Assembly (NCBI GenBank): GCA_005878385.1
Contig: VBMN01000081.1
Coordinates: forward strand, 1-33,354
From: Methanobacteriota archaeon
Lineage (GTDB): Archaea; Thermoplasmatota; Thermoplasmata; RBG-16-68-12
Length of the DNA: 33,354 nt
Direction of reading: 5' to 3'
Notes under the pieces: model-generated
What the model saw: the letters and a program-made list of their open reading frames with translations, nothing else
Told to the model about the DNA's origin: nothing
Databases searched by the model: none
Position numbers and translations under genes: made by a program
Part shown: positions 18,158 to 26,681 of the stretch, piece by piece
Layout: each line of letters starts with the position of its first letter
Numbering within the stretch: the stretch's first letter is position 1

Positions 18158-19756
18158 TCACAGGAACAGGCGACTTGTCATGGCCTGCAAGCCCGCGACG
18201 GCACCCACGTCACCGGACCACTCCGACATCAGCGGCCCATACCGCCGTTCGGCCCGCTCGAGGAACACCTGCATCTCCTCCCGCATGTCGGCCGCAGCAG
18301 GGCCAGAGACAGCGACCGCGAGGATGAACCGTTGGCTCCGTTCAATCACGACCGTCTTCTGGCCGAGTTCGAGCCGTCGCAATTCGTCGGATCCCCCCGC
18401 GAACGCCACGCGCGAGAAGTTCATGATCGCGGTGAGCATGCCGGCCATCACGTCGGGGTCGTTGTCGACCTCGTCCGAGCGAGAGGCGTGGGTGAGCAAG
18501 ACCCCGGACCCGTCGATCACGAAGACGTCCTCGACGCTCGTGCCGACCTTCGCCGGGAGTTCCAGCGGCTCGAAGTCCCGTTCCAGGGACGCCGTGATCG
18601 GTTCTTGCAGGGAGCCGAGGTCCGCGCTGACGAGCAGGACGCCCCCGCCCGACGTCGTCAGGTCTCGGATTGTGTGGAGGCATCGGACGAGACGCTCCGT
18701 GTCGACATAGATGGCCATGTACTCGAGGCCCTCCAGCGCCACCACGGCAGTCGGCTGTTTCGTGATGAACTCCCGCACGACGCGCTCGAGCATCTCGGGC
18801 GGCATCGGGGCGAGGCGGTTCTGCCCCAGGGCCGACGTGAGCCAGATCATCGGCGTGGCGGGGAGGTCGTAGTCCTCCCGCAACTCCATCGGCGCGCGGC
18901 GGGAGATCACGAGCCCGATCGACCCGCGCCGGACCGCTTCCGCGAGAGCCAGGAAGACGAGCTTGGGCCTGCGCTCCCGGAAGAAGTACGCGCGGCCGGC
19001 CTTGAGATCGAACCGACGCGGCAGGGACATCGGCTCCTCTTTTTGCGGCGTGACGACGAGCATCTTGTACCGCAGAACAGCGGTCGCGAAGCAGGCCGCC
19101 ATCGCGAGGGCGGTGAGCGTGAGGTAGGGCGGTGGGTAGAGGTCCAAGAAGATCTTCGAGAACGCGTACGTCTCCGCGCCCACCCCGTGGATGACGACGC
19201 CCGCGGTCATCAGGATCGTCTGCTTCCGGACGATCGGATCCTTGTTCCGGATCAACGTGCGAACGAGGACCGCGAGGGCCGTCGACATGAAGATCGTCGC
19301 AAACAGAGCGAGGGTCGCGGTGGCCGAAGCGTCCTCGATGACCACGCCGATGCCCCCGTATTCGTTCGACAAGGTCGTGACCTGGACCGTGACCCCGATC
19401 GCGACGACCAGGAGGGAGGACTGGAGGAAGAGGTTCACGAGGCGTCGCCGCATCAGCTCGAATCCGAGGAAGTATTGTCCGATGAACGAGGCCACGAATC
19501 CGACGGCCAGCATGTGGAAGAAGTAGAACAGTCGGGCGATTGCCAGGGGCCCGCTATTCGAGCCGTAGTAGTCCAAGGTGGACGTACGGAGCAGATAGGC
19601 GAACGTGCCCGCGAGGACGAAGAAGATCATCGCAAGGACGAACGTGTCCCCGGCTCGGCGGTTCGGGATCTTGCGGACGACGTAGGCGGCGAGGAGGAGA
19701 GCCACCGAGCTGCTCGAGACCGAAATCAGAGAGTACCACTGGGAGGCTTCGACCAT
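18158..19756 (-). CDS. Multi-TM sensor + DUF835 + Roadblock/LC7-like C-terminal domain
   Basis: N-terminal about 7 TM helices; DUF835-type segment FDLKAGRAYFFRERRPKLVFLALAEAVRRGSIGLVISRRAP...PMIWLTSALGQNRLAPMPPEMLERVVREFITKQPTAVVALEGLEYM; C-terminus VEDVFVIDGSGVLLTHASRS...DPDVMAGMLTAIMNFSRVAF...LGQKTVVIERSQRFILAVAVSG. Confidence 0.85.
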   Translation of the reverse strand: MVEASQWYSLISVSSSSVALLLAAYVVRKIPNRRAGDTFVLAMIFFVLAGTFAYLLRTSTLDYYGSNSGPLAIARLFYFFHMLAVGFVASFIGQYFLGFELMRRRLVNLFLQSSLLVVAIGVTVQVTTLSNEYGGIGVVIEDASATATLALFATIFMSTALAVLVRTLIRNKDPIVRKQTILMTAGVVIHGVGAETYAFSKIFLDLYPPPYLTLTALAMAACFATAVLRYKMLVVTPQKEEPMSLPRRFDLKAGRAYFFRERRPKLVFLALAEAVRRGSIGLVISRRAPMELREDYDLPATPMIWLTSALGQNRLAPMPPEMLERVVREFITKQPTAVVALEGLEYMAIYVDTERLVRCLHTIRDLTTSGGGVLLVSADLGSLQEPITASLERDFEPLELPAKVGTSVEDVFVIDGSGVLLTHASRSDEVDNDPDVMAGMLTAIMNFSRVAFAGGSDELRRLELGQKTVVIERSQRFILAVAVSGPAAADMREEMQVFLERAERRYGPLMSEWSGDVGAVAGLQAMTSRLFL

Positions 19757-19782
19757 GCGGCGGGGGCGGACCCGAGCCAGGG

Positions 19783-19790
19783 CCTAAAAG
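19783..19790 (-). promoter_or_regulatory. TATA-like box for DUF835 gene
   Basis: CTTTTAGG on the minus strand, 27-34 nt upstream of ATG 19756. Confidence 0.4.
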
Positions 19791-19900
19791 ACCTTGCCCG
19801 CGACTCTCGAAAATGAACATGAAGGCGGTTCCCCTGGCGGGACTCCTCCCTCCCGTGGAAGGGCAACCCATTTAGGCAGGGCGGCCATCCATCGGGAGTC

Positions 19901-20773
19901 ATGGCGGCCATCGGAACGACTCCGCTTGAAGACCGGGTGTGGCTCGTCACGGGCGCCTCGTCCGGGATCGGGAAGGCGACCGCCCTCGGACTCGCCCGAC
20001 TCGGCGGCACGGTCGTCCTGGCGTGTCGGGATGCGACCCGGGGCGAGGCGGCCCAGCACGAGATCGTCCGGGACTCCAAGAATCCGAAGGTCACCCTCAT
20101 GATCGTCGACCTGGCGAGCCAGGCATCGATCGTCTCGTTCGCCGAGGAGTTCACGCAAGACTACAGACGTCTCGACGCCCTCGTGAACAACGCGGGCGTC
20201 TTCACGCGCGAACGGATGACCACGCCGGACGGCCTCGAGCTGCAGTTCGCGGTGAACTACCTGGGAGGATTCTTGCTCAGCCACCTCCTCCTCGATCTGT
20301 TGCTCGCCTCCACACCATCGCGGATCGTGAACGTCTCATCGAGCGCACACAAGGGAGCGACGATCAATTTCGACGACCTGCAGGGCGAACGCAAGTACGC
20401 GGGTTACAAGGCCTACAGCCAGTCGAAGCTCGCGCAGATTCTTTTCACTGTGGAATACGCGCGGCGACTCGCGGGGACCGGCGTCACCGTGAACGCGGTC
20501 CATCCCGGCGTGATCAAGACGAACCTCGCCAGCGACGAAACGCCCAAAATCTTCCGATTCGTCCGGATGTTTTTCAAGAGCCCCGCGAAGGGGGCGGAGA
20601 CCCCGATCTTCCTCGTCGCATCGCCGACGGTCGCGAACCTGAGCGGTCAGTATTTCGTGCAGCGCCATGTGAAGGCGCCTTCCCCACAAGCGCAGGACCC
20701 GGCCGTCGCCCGCCGACTGTATGACGTCAGTGTGAAGCTCGCGGGACTCGAATCGGGCGGGACGCCGTCGTGA
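19901..20773 (+). CDS. Short-chain dehydrogenase/reductase (SDR, retinol dehydrogenase-like)
   Basis: LVTGASSGIGKATALGLARLGGTVVLACRD, NNAGVF, YKAYSQSKLAQILFTVEYARRL, VNAVHPGVIKTNL. Confidence 0.95.
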   Translation: MAAIGTTPLEDRVWLVTGASSGIGKATALGLARLGGTVVLACRDATRGEAAQHEIVRDSKNPKVTLMIVDLASQASIVSFAEEFTQDYRRLDALVNNAGVFTRERMTTPDGLELQFAVNYLGGFLLSHLLLDLLLASTPSRIVNVSSSAHKGATINFDDLQGERKYAGYKAYSQSKLAQILFTVEYARRLAGTGVTVNAVHPGVIKTNLASDETPKIFRFVRMFFKSPAKGAETPIFLVASPTVANLSGQYFVQRHVKAPSPQAQDPAVARRLYDVSVKLAGLESGGTPS

Positions 20774-20822
20774 TGTGAAACGAATTCCTCCTCCCGCAGG
20801 GCCGACATGGAGCGGAAACGTT

Positions 20823-21800
20823 ATGCCAAACCTCTCCGTGCGTCCGGAAAGAATGGACGGCGCGCGGGTTCTCGTGACGGGTGGCGCGGGGTTCATTGGA
20901 TCCCATCTGGTCGATCGACTGGTCGTACGGAATGAGGTGACCGTGATTGATGACCTCTCTACGGGGACGCTCCGAAATCTGGGCCGCGCGCGCGGCAAGG
21001 TCCATCTGAAAAAGGCCTCGGTCCTCGAGACTGATACCCTTGCCGGGGCGATGGAGGGTCAACAGACCGTCTACCATCTCGCGGCGAAGACGTCGGTCCC
21101 AGAGAGCGTCGCGAAGCCCGACGCATATTGGCGCACGAACGTGGAGGGCACGGTCGGCGTCCTCAAGGCCGCGGCCGATGCTGGCGTGGGTCGTGTCGTC
21201 TTCGTCTCGAGCGCGGCCGTGTACGGGAACTCGCCCGAGATGCCGAAGGTGGAATCCATGCGTCCGGACCCGGCATCCCCCTACGCCACAACGAAGATGG
21301 TCGGCGAGTTCGCCTGCGAGGAGATCCGTGGGATGACCGGGATCGAGACCGTGGTCGTCCGCCTCTTCAATGCGTACGGCCCGCGACAGGACCCCTCCGC
21401 ACCCTACTCGGGCGTCGTGGCGAAGTTCTGCGCCGCCATCGCGGCGCACCGGCCTCTCGAAATCTACGGCGACGGCGAACAGACGCGGGACTTCCTCTTC
21501 GTCGCCGACATCGCCGAGGGACTCGAACTGGCCGGCACCCAGCCTGTGAACGGCGTCACGTTGAACATGGGGAGCGGCGAGGCCTTCACGGTGAACGAGG
21601 TCGTCCGCCTCCTGTCCGAGATCGCGGGCGAACCGATCCGCGTGACCCGCAAGCCGGAGCGGCCCGGCGATGTCGGGCATTCCCGCGCGGATGTCTCGAG
21701 GGCGAAGGAGAGACTCGGTTTCACCGCGCGCACTTCCGTGCGGGAGGGCCTCAAGAAGACCCTCGAGGACGCCCGGAAGCGGTCCTCGCGTTCCTCCTAG
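20823..21800 (+). CDS. NAD-dependent epimerase/dehydratase (UDP-glucose 4-epimerase-like)
   Basis: VLVTGGAGFIGSHLVDRL, VYHLAAKTSVPESV, SSAAVYGNSPEMP, YATTKMVGE, RLFNAYGPRQDPSAPYSGVVAKF. Confidence 0.95.
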   Translation: MPNLSVRPERMDGARVLVTGGAGFIGSHLVDRLVVRNEVTVIDDLSTGTLRNLGRARGKVHLKKASVLETDTLAGAMEGQQTVYHLAAKTSVPESVAKPDAYWRTNVEGTVGVLKAAADAGVGRVVFVSSAAVYGNSPEMPKVESMRPDPASPYATTKMVGEFACEEIRGMTGIETVVVRLFNAYGPRQDPSAPYSGVVAKFCAAIAAHRPLEIYGDGEQTRDFLFVADIAEGLELAGTQPVNGVTLNMGSGEAFTVNEVVRLLSEIAGEPIRVTRKPERPGDVGHSRADVSRAKERLGFTARTSVREGLKKTLEDARKRSSRSS

Positions 21801-21801
21801 G

Positions 21802-23805
21802 TCATCGGCCTTCGCGGTTCAGCCAATTCTCGAACGCGTCGAACGAGAGCGGTCGGCCCAGGAAGTCTTCGATCAACTCGGACGCCGGCTTCCGGCTGCC
21901 GGGTGTGAGGATCGTCTCGCGGTATCGCCGCGCGACCTTCGGGTCGAGGATCGTGTCGCCTTCCTGGAACTTAGAGAAGAGGTCTTTCGCGATCACGAGG
22001 GACCACATGTACGTGTAATAGATTGCGGAGTAGGCGTTCAGGTGGCCGAAGTTGCATTGGAAGTGGGTTCCCGGATGGAACGGCACGAGCGGGAACCGCC
22101 GAAAGACCGCCTCGAGCGTCTTCGTCGTGTCGATCCCGGTCGGGTCGCCGTGGTAGTACTCGAAGGAGAGGGTGCCCAGGACGAGCTGCCGCTGCACGTC
22201 GAGCGCCCGCGAGACGGCGTCGGCCCGCCGTAACTTCGCGACGAATTCCGCGGGCACAGGTTCGCCCGTCTCGTGGTGGTGGGCGAACCGCCGCAAGGTC
22301 GCGGGATCGCGGATCCATTCCTCGAGCATCTGCGACGGGGCCTCGATGAAGTCCCACTCGATCCCGTCGTCCGTGTTCTTGATCCATCGACCGTGGCCCA
22401 TGAACATCGCGTGGAGCAGATGCCCGAACTCGTGGAAGAGCGTCTCCACCTCCAGGTACTCCATGAGCGCGGGCCCCTCCTTCGGATCCGGGAAATTGCA
22501 CATGAGGGCCGCCTGGGGCAGTGCGCTCGCCGCGATCCCACGGACGAGGATCGAGGCCGCGGCATGCGAGTACTTGTCCTTCCGCGGATGGAGATCCAAA
22601 TAGAAGCGACCGATCCGTTCGTCCGCGTCGAAGACGTCGTATACGTCCACGGACGGATGCCAGACCGGCACGCCGGACACGCGTTCGTAACGGACGCCGA
22701 ACAGCTCTCGGGTGATCTCGAAGAGGCCCTCGAGGACGTTCGTGAAAGCAAAGTACGGCCGAAGGAGTTTCGCGTCGAAGTCGAAATTCTCGGCGCGCAC
22801 CAGCTCGGAGTAGAAATTCGTGTCCCAGGCGTGGAGGGACGCCGCGCCCGGCGTGTCCTTCCGTTTGCGGTCGATCAGGATCGCGGAGTCTTCCTTCGCG
22901 CGTTCCTCGGAAGCGGCGCGGACCTTCGCCAGGAAGTCGCCAATGCCTTTCGCGGATCCGATCATCTTGTCCTGCACGATGTAATCCGCGAAGCTCTCGT
23001 ATCCCAGGATCCGCGCGAGTTCGTGGCGCGTCGCCATGAGCCTGGACAACGTCCCGAGGTTCGCGGGATGACCACGGTTCAGGTGCTCCCACTGGAGCCG
23101 CCGTCGGACCTCCGGGTCCCTCGCATACCGGAAGACCGGGATGATGTCCGGGTACTGGGTCGTGATCGTGATCTTGCCGTCCGGCCCGGGCGGATGGGCT
23201 TTCACAAAGTCGTCCGGCAGACCCGCGAGGGCCGTCGCATCGTCGACCTGGATCGAACGCTCGTCCTCGCGGATCGTCCGATCGAACTCCTGACCGATCG
23301 CGGTCATCTCGTCCCGCAGTTCCTTGATCCGGTCGCGGGTCGCCACATCCCGGTCGACCCCGGCGAGCCGGAAGTCCCGGAGGATCTTGCGCACGGCATA
23401 CTTCGTGTCCGGATCCTCCTTCGACACGTCCAGGTCCACGAACGCGTCATAGAGAGGACGGTTCAGAGCGAGGTCCGTGGCGAACCGCTCCGACTCCTGG
23501 TACCACTTGTCGGCCGTGGCACGGACCGCGGCGTCCGGGTGCACGTCGAAGAGGAATTTGCTTTGCCCCTGGAGCTCGGACAGTGCGGACAGGAGGCGGT
23601 CGTAGGGTACGAGCAGGTTGTCGATCGTCCGCGGCCCGCCGTGCGCGAGGATCGCCTCCAGATGTTGGCGGCACTCCGCCAGGCCCGCACCGGCCTCCGT
23701 CGCCAAGGACTCCGCATCGGACGCGAACAAGTACCGCGGGACGGTGAGGGGACTTGCGTCCGAACGAAGGCTTCGCTTCGGTGGTGTGCGGCGACTCGCA
23801 GGCAT
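21802..23805 (-). CDS. M3-family metallopeptidase (thimet oligopeptidase-like)
   Basis: ETLFHEFGHLLHAMF (HEXXH) with downstream EAPSQMLEEW glutamate; full-length alignment character of M3A peptidases. Confidence 0.95.
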   Translation of the reverse strand: MPASRRTPPKRSLRSDASPLTVPRYLFASDAESLATEAGAGLAECRQHLEAILAHGGPRTIDNLLVPYDRLLSALSELQGQSKFLFDVHPDAAVRATADKWYQESERFATDLALNRPLYDAFVDLDVSKEDPDTKYAVRKILRDFRLAGVDRDVATRDRIKELRDEMTAIGQEFDRTIREDERSIQVDDATALAGLPDDFVKAHPPGPDGKITITTQYPDIIPVFRYARDPEVRRRLQWEHLNRGHPANLGTLSRLMATRHELARILGYESFADYIVQDKMIGSAKGIGDFLAKVRAASEERAKEDSAILIDRKRKDTPGAASLHAWDTNFYSELVRAENFDFDAKLLRPYFAFTNVLEGLFEITRELFGVRYERVSGVPVWHPSVDVYDVFDADERIGRFYLDLHPRKDKYSHAAASILVRGIAASALPQAALMCNFPDPKEGPALMEYLEVETLFHEFGHLLHAMFMGHGRWIKNTDDGIEWDFIEAPSQMLEEWIRDPATLRRFAHHHETGEPVPAEFVAKLRRADAVSRALDVQRQLVLGTLSFEYYHGDPTGIDTTKTLEAVFRRFPLVPFHPGTHFQCNFGHLNAYSAIYYTYMWSLVIAKDLFSKFQEGDTILDPKVARRYRETILTPGSRKPASELIEDFLGRPLSFDAFENWLNREGR

Positions 23806-23892
23806 GGCGCGACGGAATCTTCGCCGAGCTAAGTACCTTGTCTCCCGGAGCGGGGAAGAGGAATGCCTTCGGGTCCTCCGTTCGTTTCCGGT

Positions 23893-25818
23893 CTACAGCT
23901 CTTCATCCAATGTCGGGGACGGCGGCCCCGTTTGCGCGGACCCCGCCTGCGGCGCCATGATGACCGGTCGCGGATTCTTCGGCTTGCGGACCTGGATGTA
24001 GAGGATCAGGATCAGCAGCACGACGATCACGACCTCGAGCCCCGTGCTGAGGAGGGCGGTCGACTGCATCGCGGCCTGGGATTGCAGGTTGCTCAGGGCA
24101 TTCTGCAACGCGGTGATTTGATCCTTCAACGCGCCGAGGTTTGTGTTGGACGTGGACTGGAGATTGTTCAAGGCCTGTTGCAGCGCGTCGATCTGATCCT
24201 GCAGGCTCGGTCCCACCTGTGCCACCGCCGACGCGGAGGAATGGCTCGGCGTCCCCATCGTGTCGATGGCTTGGACCTGGTACCAGTACGTTCCGTTGGC
24301 CAGATTCGTATCCACGTAGCTGGTCGTCGTGCCGCCCACGTTCGCGACGAACGCCCAGTTCGTCCCGTCCGTGCTCCGATATACGTTGTAGCCGGCGACA
24401 TCCCTCTCCGGCGGCGCCGTCCATCGGACCGTCGCGTCGTGTCCGGACACGCTCGTCGGATGAATCGTCGGGGCTGAGGGCGGCCCGTTCCACCAGAGCA
24501 GGTTGAGGGCGTCCTGCGTGGCGCCAGTCTGATCCACGGTCTCCGCCGCCGCCCAGAACGTCCCGTCCCCGTCTGGGGCGATCTGCGCGTACGTGATGTT
24601 CTCGTTGTTCACGCCCGGATTCACGAAGCCCAGATATTGCTCCGAATACCAAGAGACTCCCGCGTCCGCCGAGATGGAGTAGCCCAAGCCGGTGTGTTGG
24701 ATGCCCCCAATCATGCGGGTGCCCGGCCAGGTAATCATCACCGTCCCCTGGTGGACGGCGAGCGAGGGGAAGGAATTCGGGTTCGAGGTGTGATCCCCGA
24801 TCGACCGCTGAGTCATCCAAGAGGCCCCTCGATCGCTCGAGCGCGTGTACCACACGGTGAGTCCACCGCTGTACCCGGATCGACCGTCGATCCACGCGAG
24901 GTGCAGATTGTCGTGTACGTCCACGGCAAAGCTCGGGTACAACGCGATCCCTGCGGACGGGGTCAGGGTCGCAGAGGACGACCATGAGACGCCATCGTCC
25001 GACCCAGTCATGTTGAGATGGTACTGATTCGTCGTGTTGAAGTCCGAGTCGACCGCAATGAAGACCACGTACGCGCGGCCGCGGGAGTCGAAGGCCATGC
25101 TGTCGAGGATTGCCTGCCCACCCGGGCCCTGCATGGAGATGTTGCGCTGATTGATGAAGGAGTTCCCTGCGTTCGTGCTCATCGCGAACGCGATGTTATA
25201 GAACCACACGGAGGGCGTCGTCGGCCTGTATCGGGTCCACGCGACGTACACGTTCCCGTCCGGAGCGGCCGCGATCGTGGGGTAGATGTCGTGCGTCCCA
25301 TCCGGAGGAATGCCGACGCGGACCGCGTTCAGCCAGGTCCGGCCACCGTCCACCGACTTGCTCACGTAGATGTCCTCGTAGTCCGGGGCCAGGCTCGTCC
25401 GGGTCCAGGCGACGTACAGGTTCCCGTCCCCGTCCCGGGTCGCACTCAGGTAGCCACCGACCTGCGCGACGTTCGAGACGTCGTTGATCTGTTTGTCGAA
25501 CCAGAGGACGGGACCGCCGATCGGAGTGCCACCCGTGGAATTGAACTTCGCGACTCGAATGTTCCCGACGCTAGGAATGGTCGACGAATTGCCTTGGTTG
25601 TAGAACACGTACACATGGCCTTGGTCGTCCGTCACCACGGCAGGATGATAGTTCGCGATCACCGCCGACCCGGAGACGACTTCGCCGATCGAGGCCCAGG
25701 GCACCGTGTTGTGGTCCGCCCGTGCGACCGGAGGGGCGAGGAGAAGACCCAGTCCCAGGAGGGCGACGACGAGGACAGAGACGACGGCACCATGTCCGGC
25801 TGAAACGTGGGAGTGCAT
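23893..25818 (-). CDS. Secreted/anchored Asp-box (sialidase-like) beta-propeller + FN3 + coiled coil + C-terminal TM
   Basis: Signal peptide VVSVLVVALLGLGLLLAPPVARA; Asp-box-like SVDGGRTW, STNAGNSF, SDDGVSW, SSDRGASW, SADAGVSW; FN3 PTSVSGHDATVRWTAPPERDVAGYNVYRSTDG; heptad-rich LQDQIDALQQALNNLQST...LKDQITALQNALSNLQSQ; TM TGLEVVIVVLLILILYIQV. Start ATG at 25818, far inside the listed ORF. Confidence 0.88.
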   Translation of the reverse strand: MHSHVSAGHGAVVSVLVVALLGLGLLLAPPVARADHNTVPWASIGEVVSGSAVIANYHPAVVTDDQGHVYVFYNQGNSSTIPSVGNIRVAKFNSTGGTPIGGPVLWFDKQINDVSNVAQVGGYLSATRDGDGNLYVAWTRTSLAPDYEDIYVSKSVDGGRTWLNAVRVGIPPDGTHDIYPTIAAAPDGNVYVAWTRYRPTTPSVWFYNIAFAMSTNAGNSFINQRNISMQGPGGQAILDSMAFDSRGRAYVVFIAVDSDFNTTNQYHLNMTGSDDGVSWSSSATLTPSAGIALYPSFAVDVHDNLHLAWIDGRSGYSGGLTVWYTRSSDRGASWMTQRSIGDHTSNPNSFPSLAVHQGTVMITWPGTRMIGGIQHTGLGYSISADAGVSWYSEQYLGFVNPGVNNENITYAQIAPDGDGTFWAAAETVDQTGATQDALNLLWWNGPPSAPTIHPTSVSGHDATVRWTAPPERDVAGYNVYRSTDGTNWAFVANVGGTTTSYVDTNLANGTYWYQVQAIDTMGTPSHSSASAVAQVGPSLQDQIDALQQALNNLQSTSNTNLGALKDQITALQNALSNLQSQAAMQSTALLSTGLEVVIVVLLILILYIQVRKPKNPRPVIMAPQAGSAQTGPPSPTLDEEL

Positions 25819-25974
25819 CACGATCCCTTCGACGGCCGGGCGTAGCGACGACGGGTTTCTAAATCTTTCGTCGCCGCGGATTCGCGGACTTCGAGCGAGG
25901 AAAATTCCAAACCCCACGGAGGCTCGGCGTGTCCGCAAAGACTTTGTCGGAGGGGACGCGATGGCGTCCGTGGT

Positions 25975-26640
25975 ATGGCGACGACGGTCCTCGCGGCATC
26001 CGGGCTGTGGAAATCCTACGATGGACGGTCCGACGTCCTCCGCGATGTGAGCTTGGAGGCGGACGCGGAAGACGCGCTCCTCATCTGGGGAGCGAACGGG
26101 AGCGGGAAGACGACGCTGCTCTCGATCCTCGGCGGACTCGACGTCCCGACCAAAGGCTCCGTGATCCTGGGAGGTCGCGAGATCGCACGACTCAAGGAAT
26201 CGGCCCTCGCGAAAGTTCGTCTCCATGATGTGGGATTCGTCTTTCAGACCCACAACCTGATCGACGACCTCACGGTCGAGGAGAACGTCGCGTTGCCGTT
26301 GCGACTCGCACGCCGTCCGGCCGACGCGCGCGTCACGGACCTCCTCCAGGCCTTCGACCTCGGTCGACTCGCGACCCGCCATCCGAACGAGATCTCCGTG
26401 GGCGAGGGTCAACGGGTCGCGGTCGCCCGCGCGCTCGCGAACGGCCCCAGGGTGATCCTGGCCGACGAGCCGACCGCCGCGCTCGATGCCGAAGGAACCT
26501 ACTCGGTCCTCACCGCGTTCGAACTCGCGCGCACCTCGTTTCACGCGGCCCTCATCGTCGCGAGCCATGATGCCGCGGTCCCAGGGTTCCGCGCCGATGC
26601 GTACCGTCTCGAGGACGGAACGTTGAGCCCCACCGGGTGA
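25975..26640 (+). CDS. ABC transporter ATP-binding protein (LolD/MacB-like) with variant signature motif
   Basis: Walker A GANGSGKTT; FQTHNLIDDLTVEENVALPLRL; signature ISVGEGQRVAVARAL; Walker B VILADEPTAALD; H-loop region VASHD. Confidence 0.93.
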   Translation: MATTVLAASGLWKSYDGRSDVLRDVSLEADAEDALLIWGANGSGKTTLLSILGGLDVPTKGSVILGGREIARLKESALAKVRLHDVGFVFQTHNLIDDLTVEENVALPLRLARRPADARVTDLLQAFDLGRLATRHPNEISVGEGQRVAVARALANGPRVILADEPTAALDAEGTYSVLTAFELARTSFHAALIVASHDAAVPGFRADAYRLEDGTLSPTG

Positions 26641-26650
26641 GGACGAAGCC

Positions 26651-26657
26651 TATATCC
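26651..26657 (+). promoter_or_regulatory. TATA-like box for flippase gene
   Basis: TATATCC, 25-31 nt upstream of ATG 26682. Confidence 0.5.
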
Positions 26658-26681
26658 CGGTCCGCGATAGGGCCCCGCGGA

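Noticed and set aside
17972-19816. 614 aa plus-strand ORF
   Set aside because: Antisense to the DUF835 protein; RDE/H-rich shadow translation.
22273-23832. 519 aa plus-strand ORF
   Set aside because: Antisense to the M3 peptidase, which has a clear HEFGH active site.
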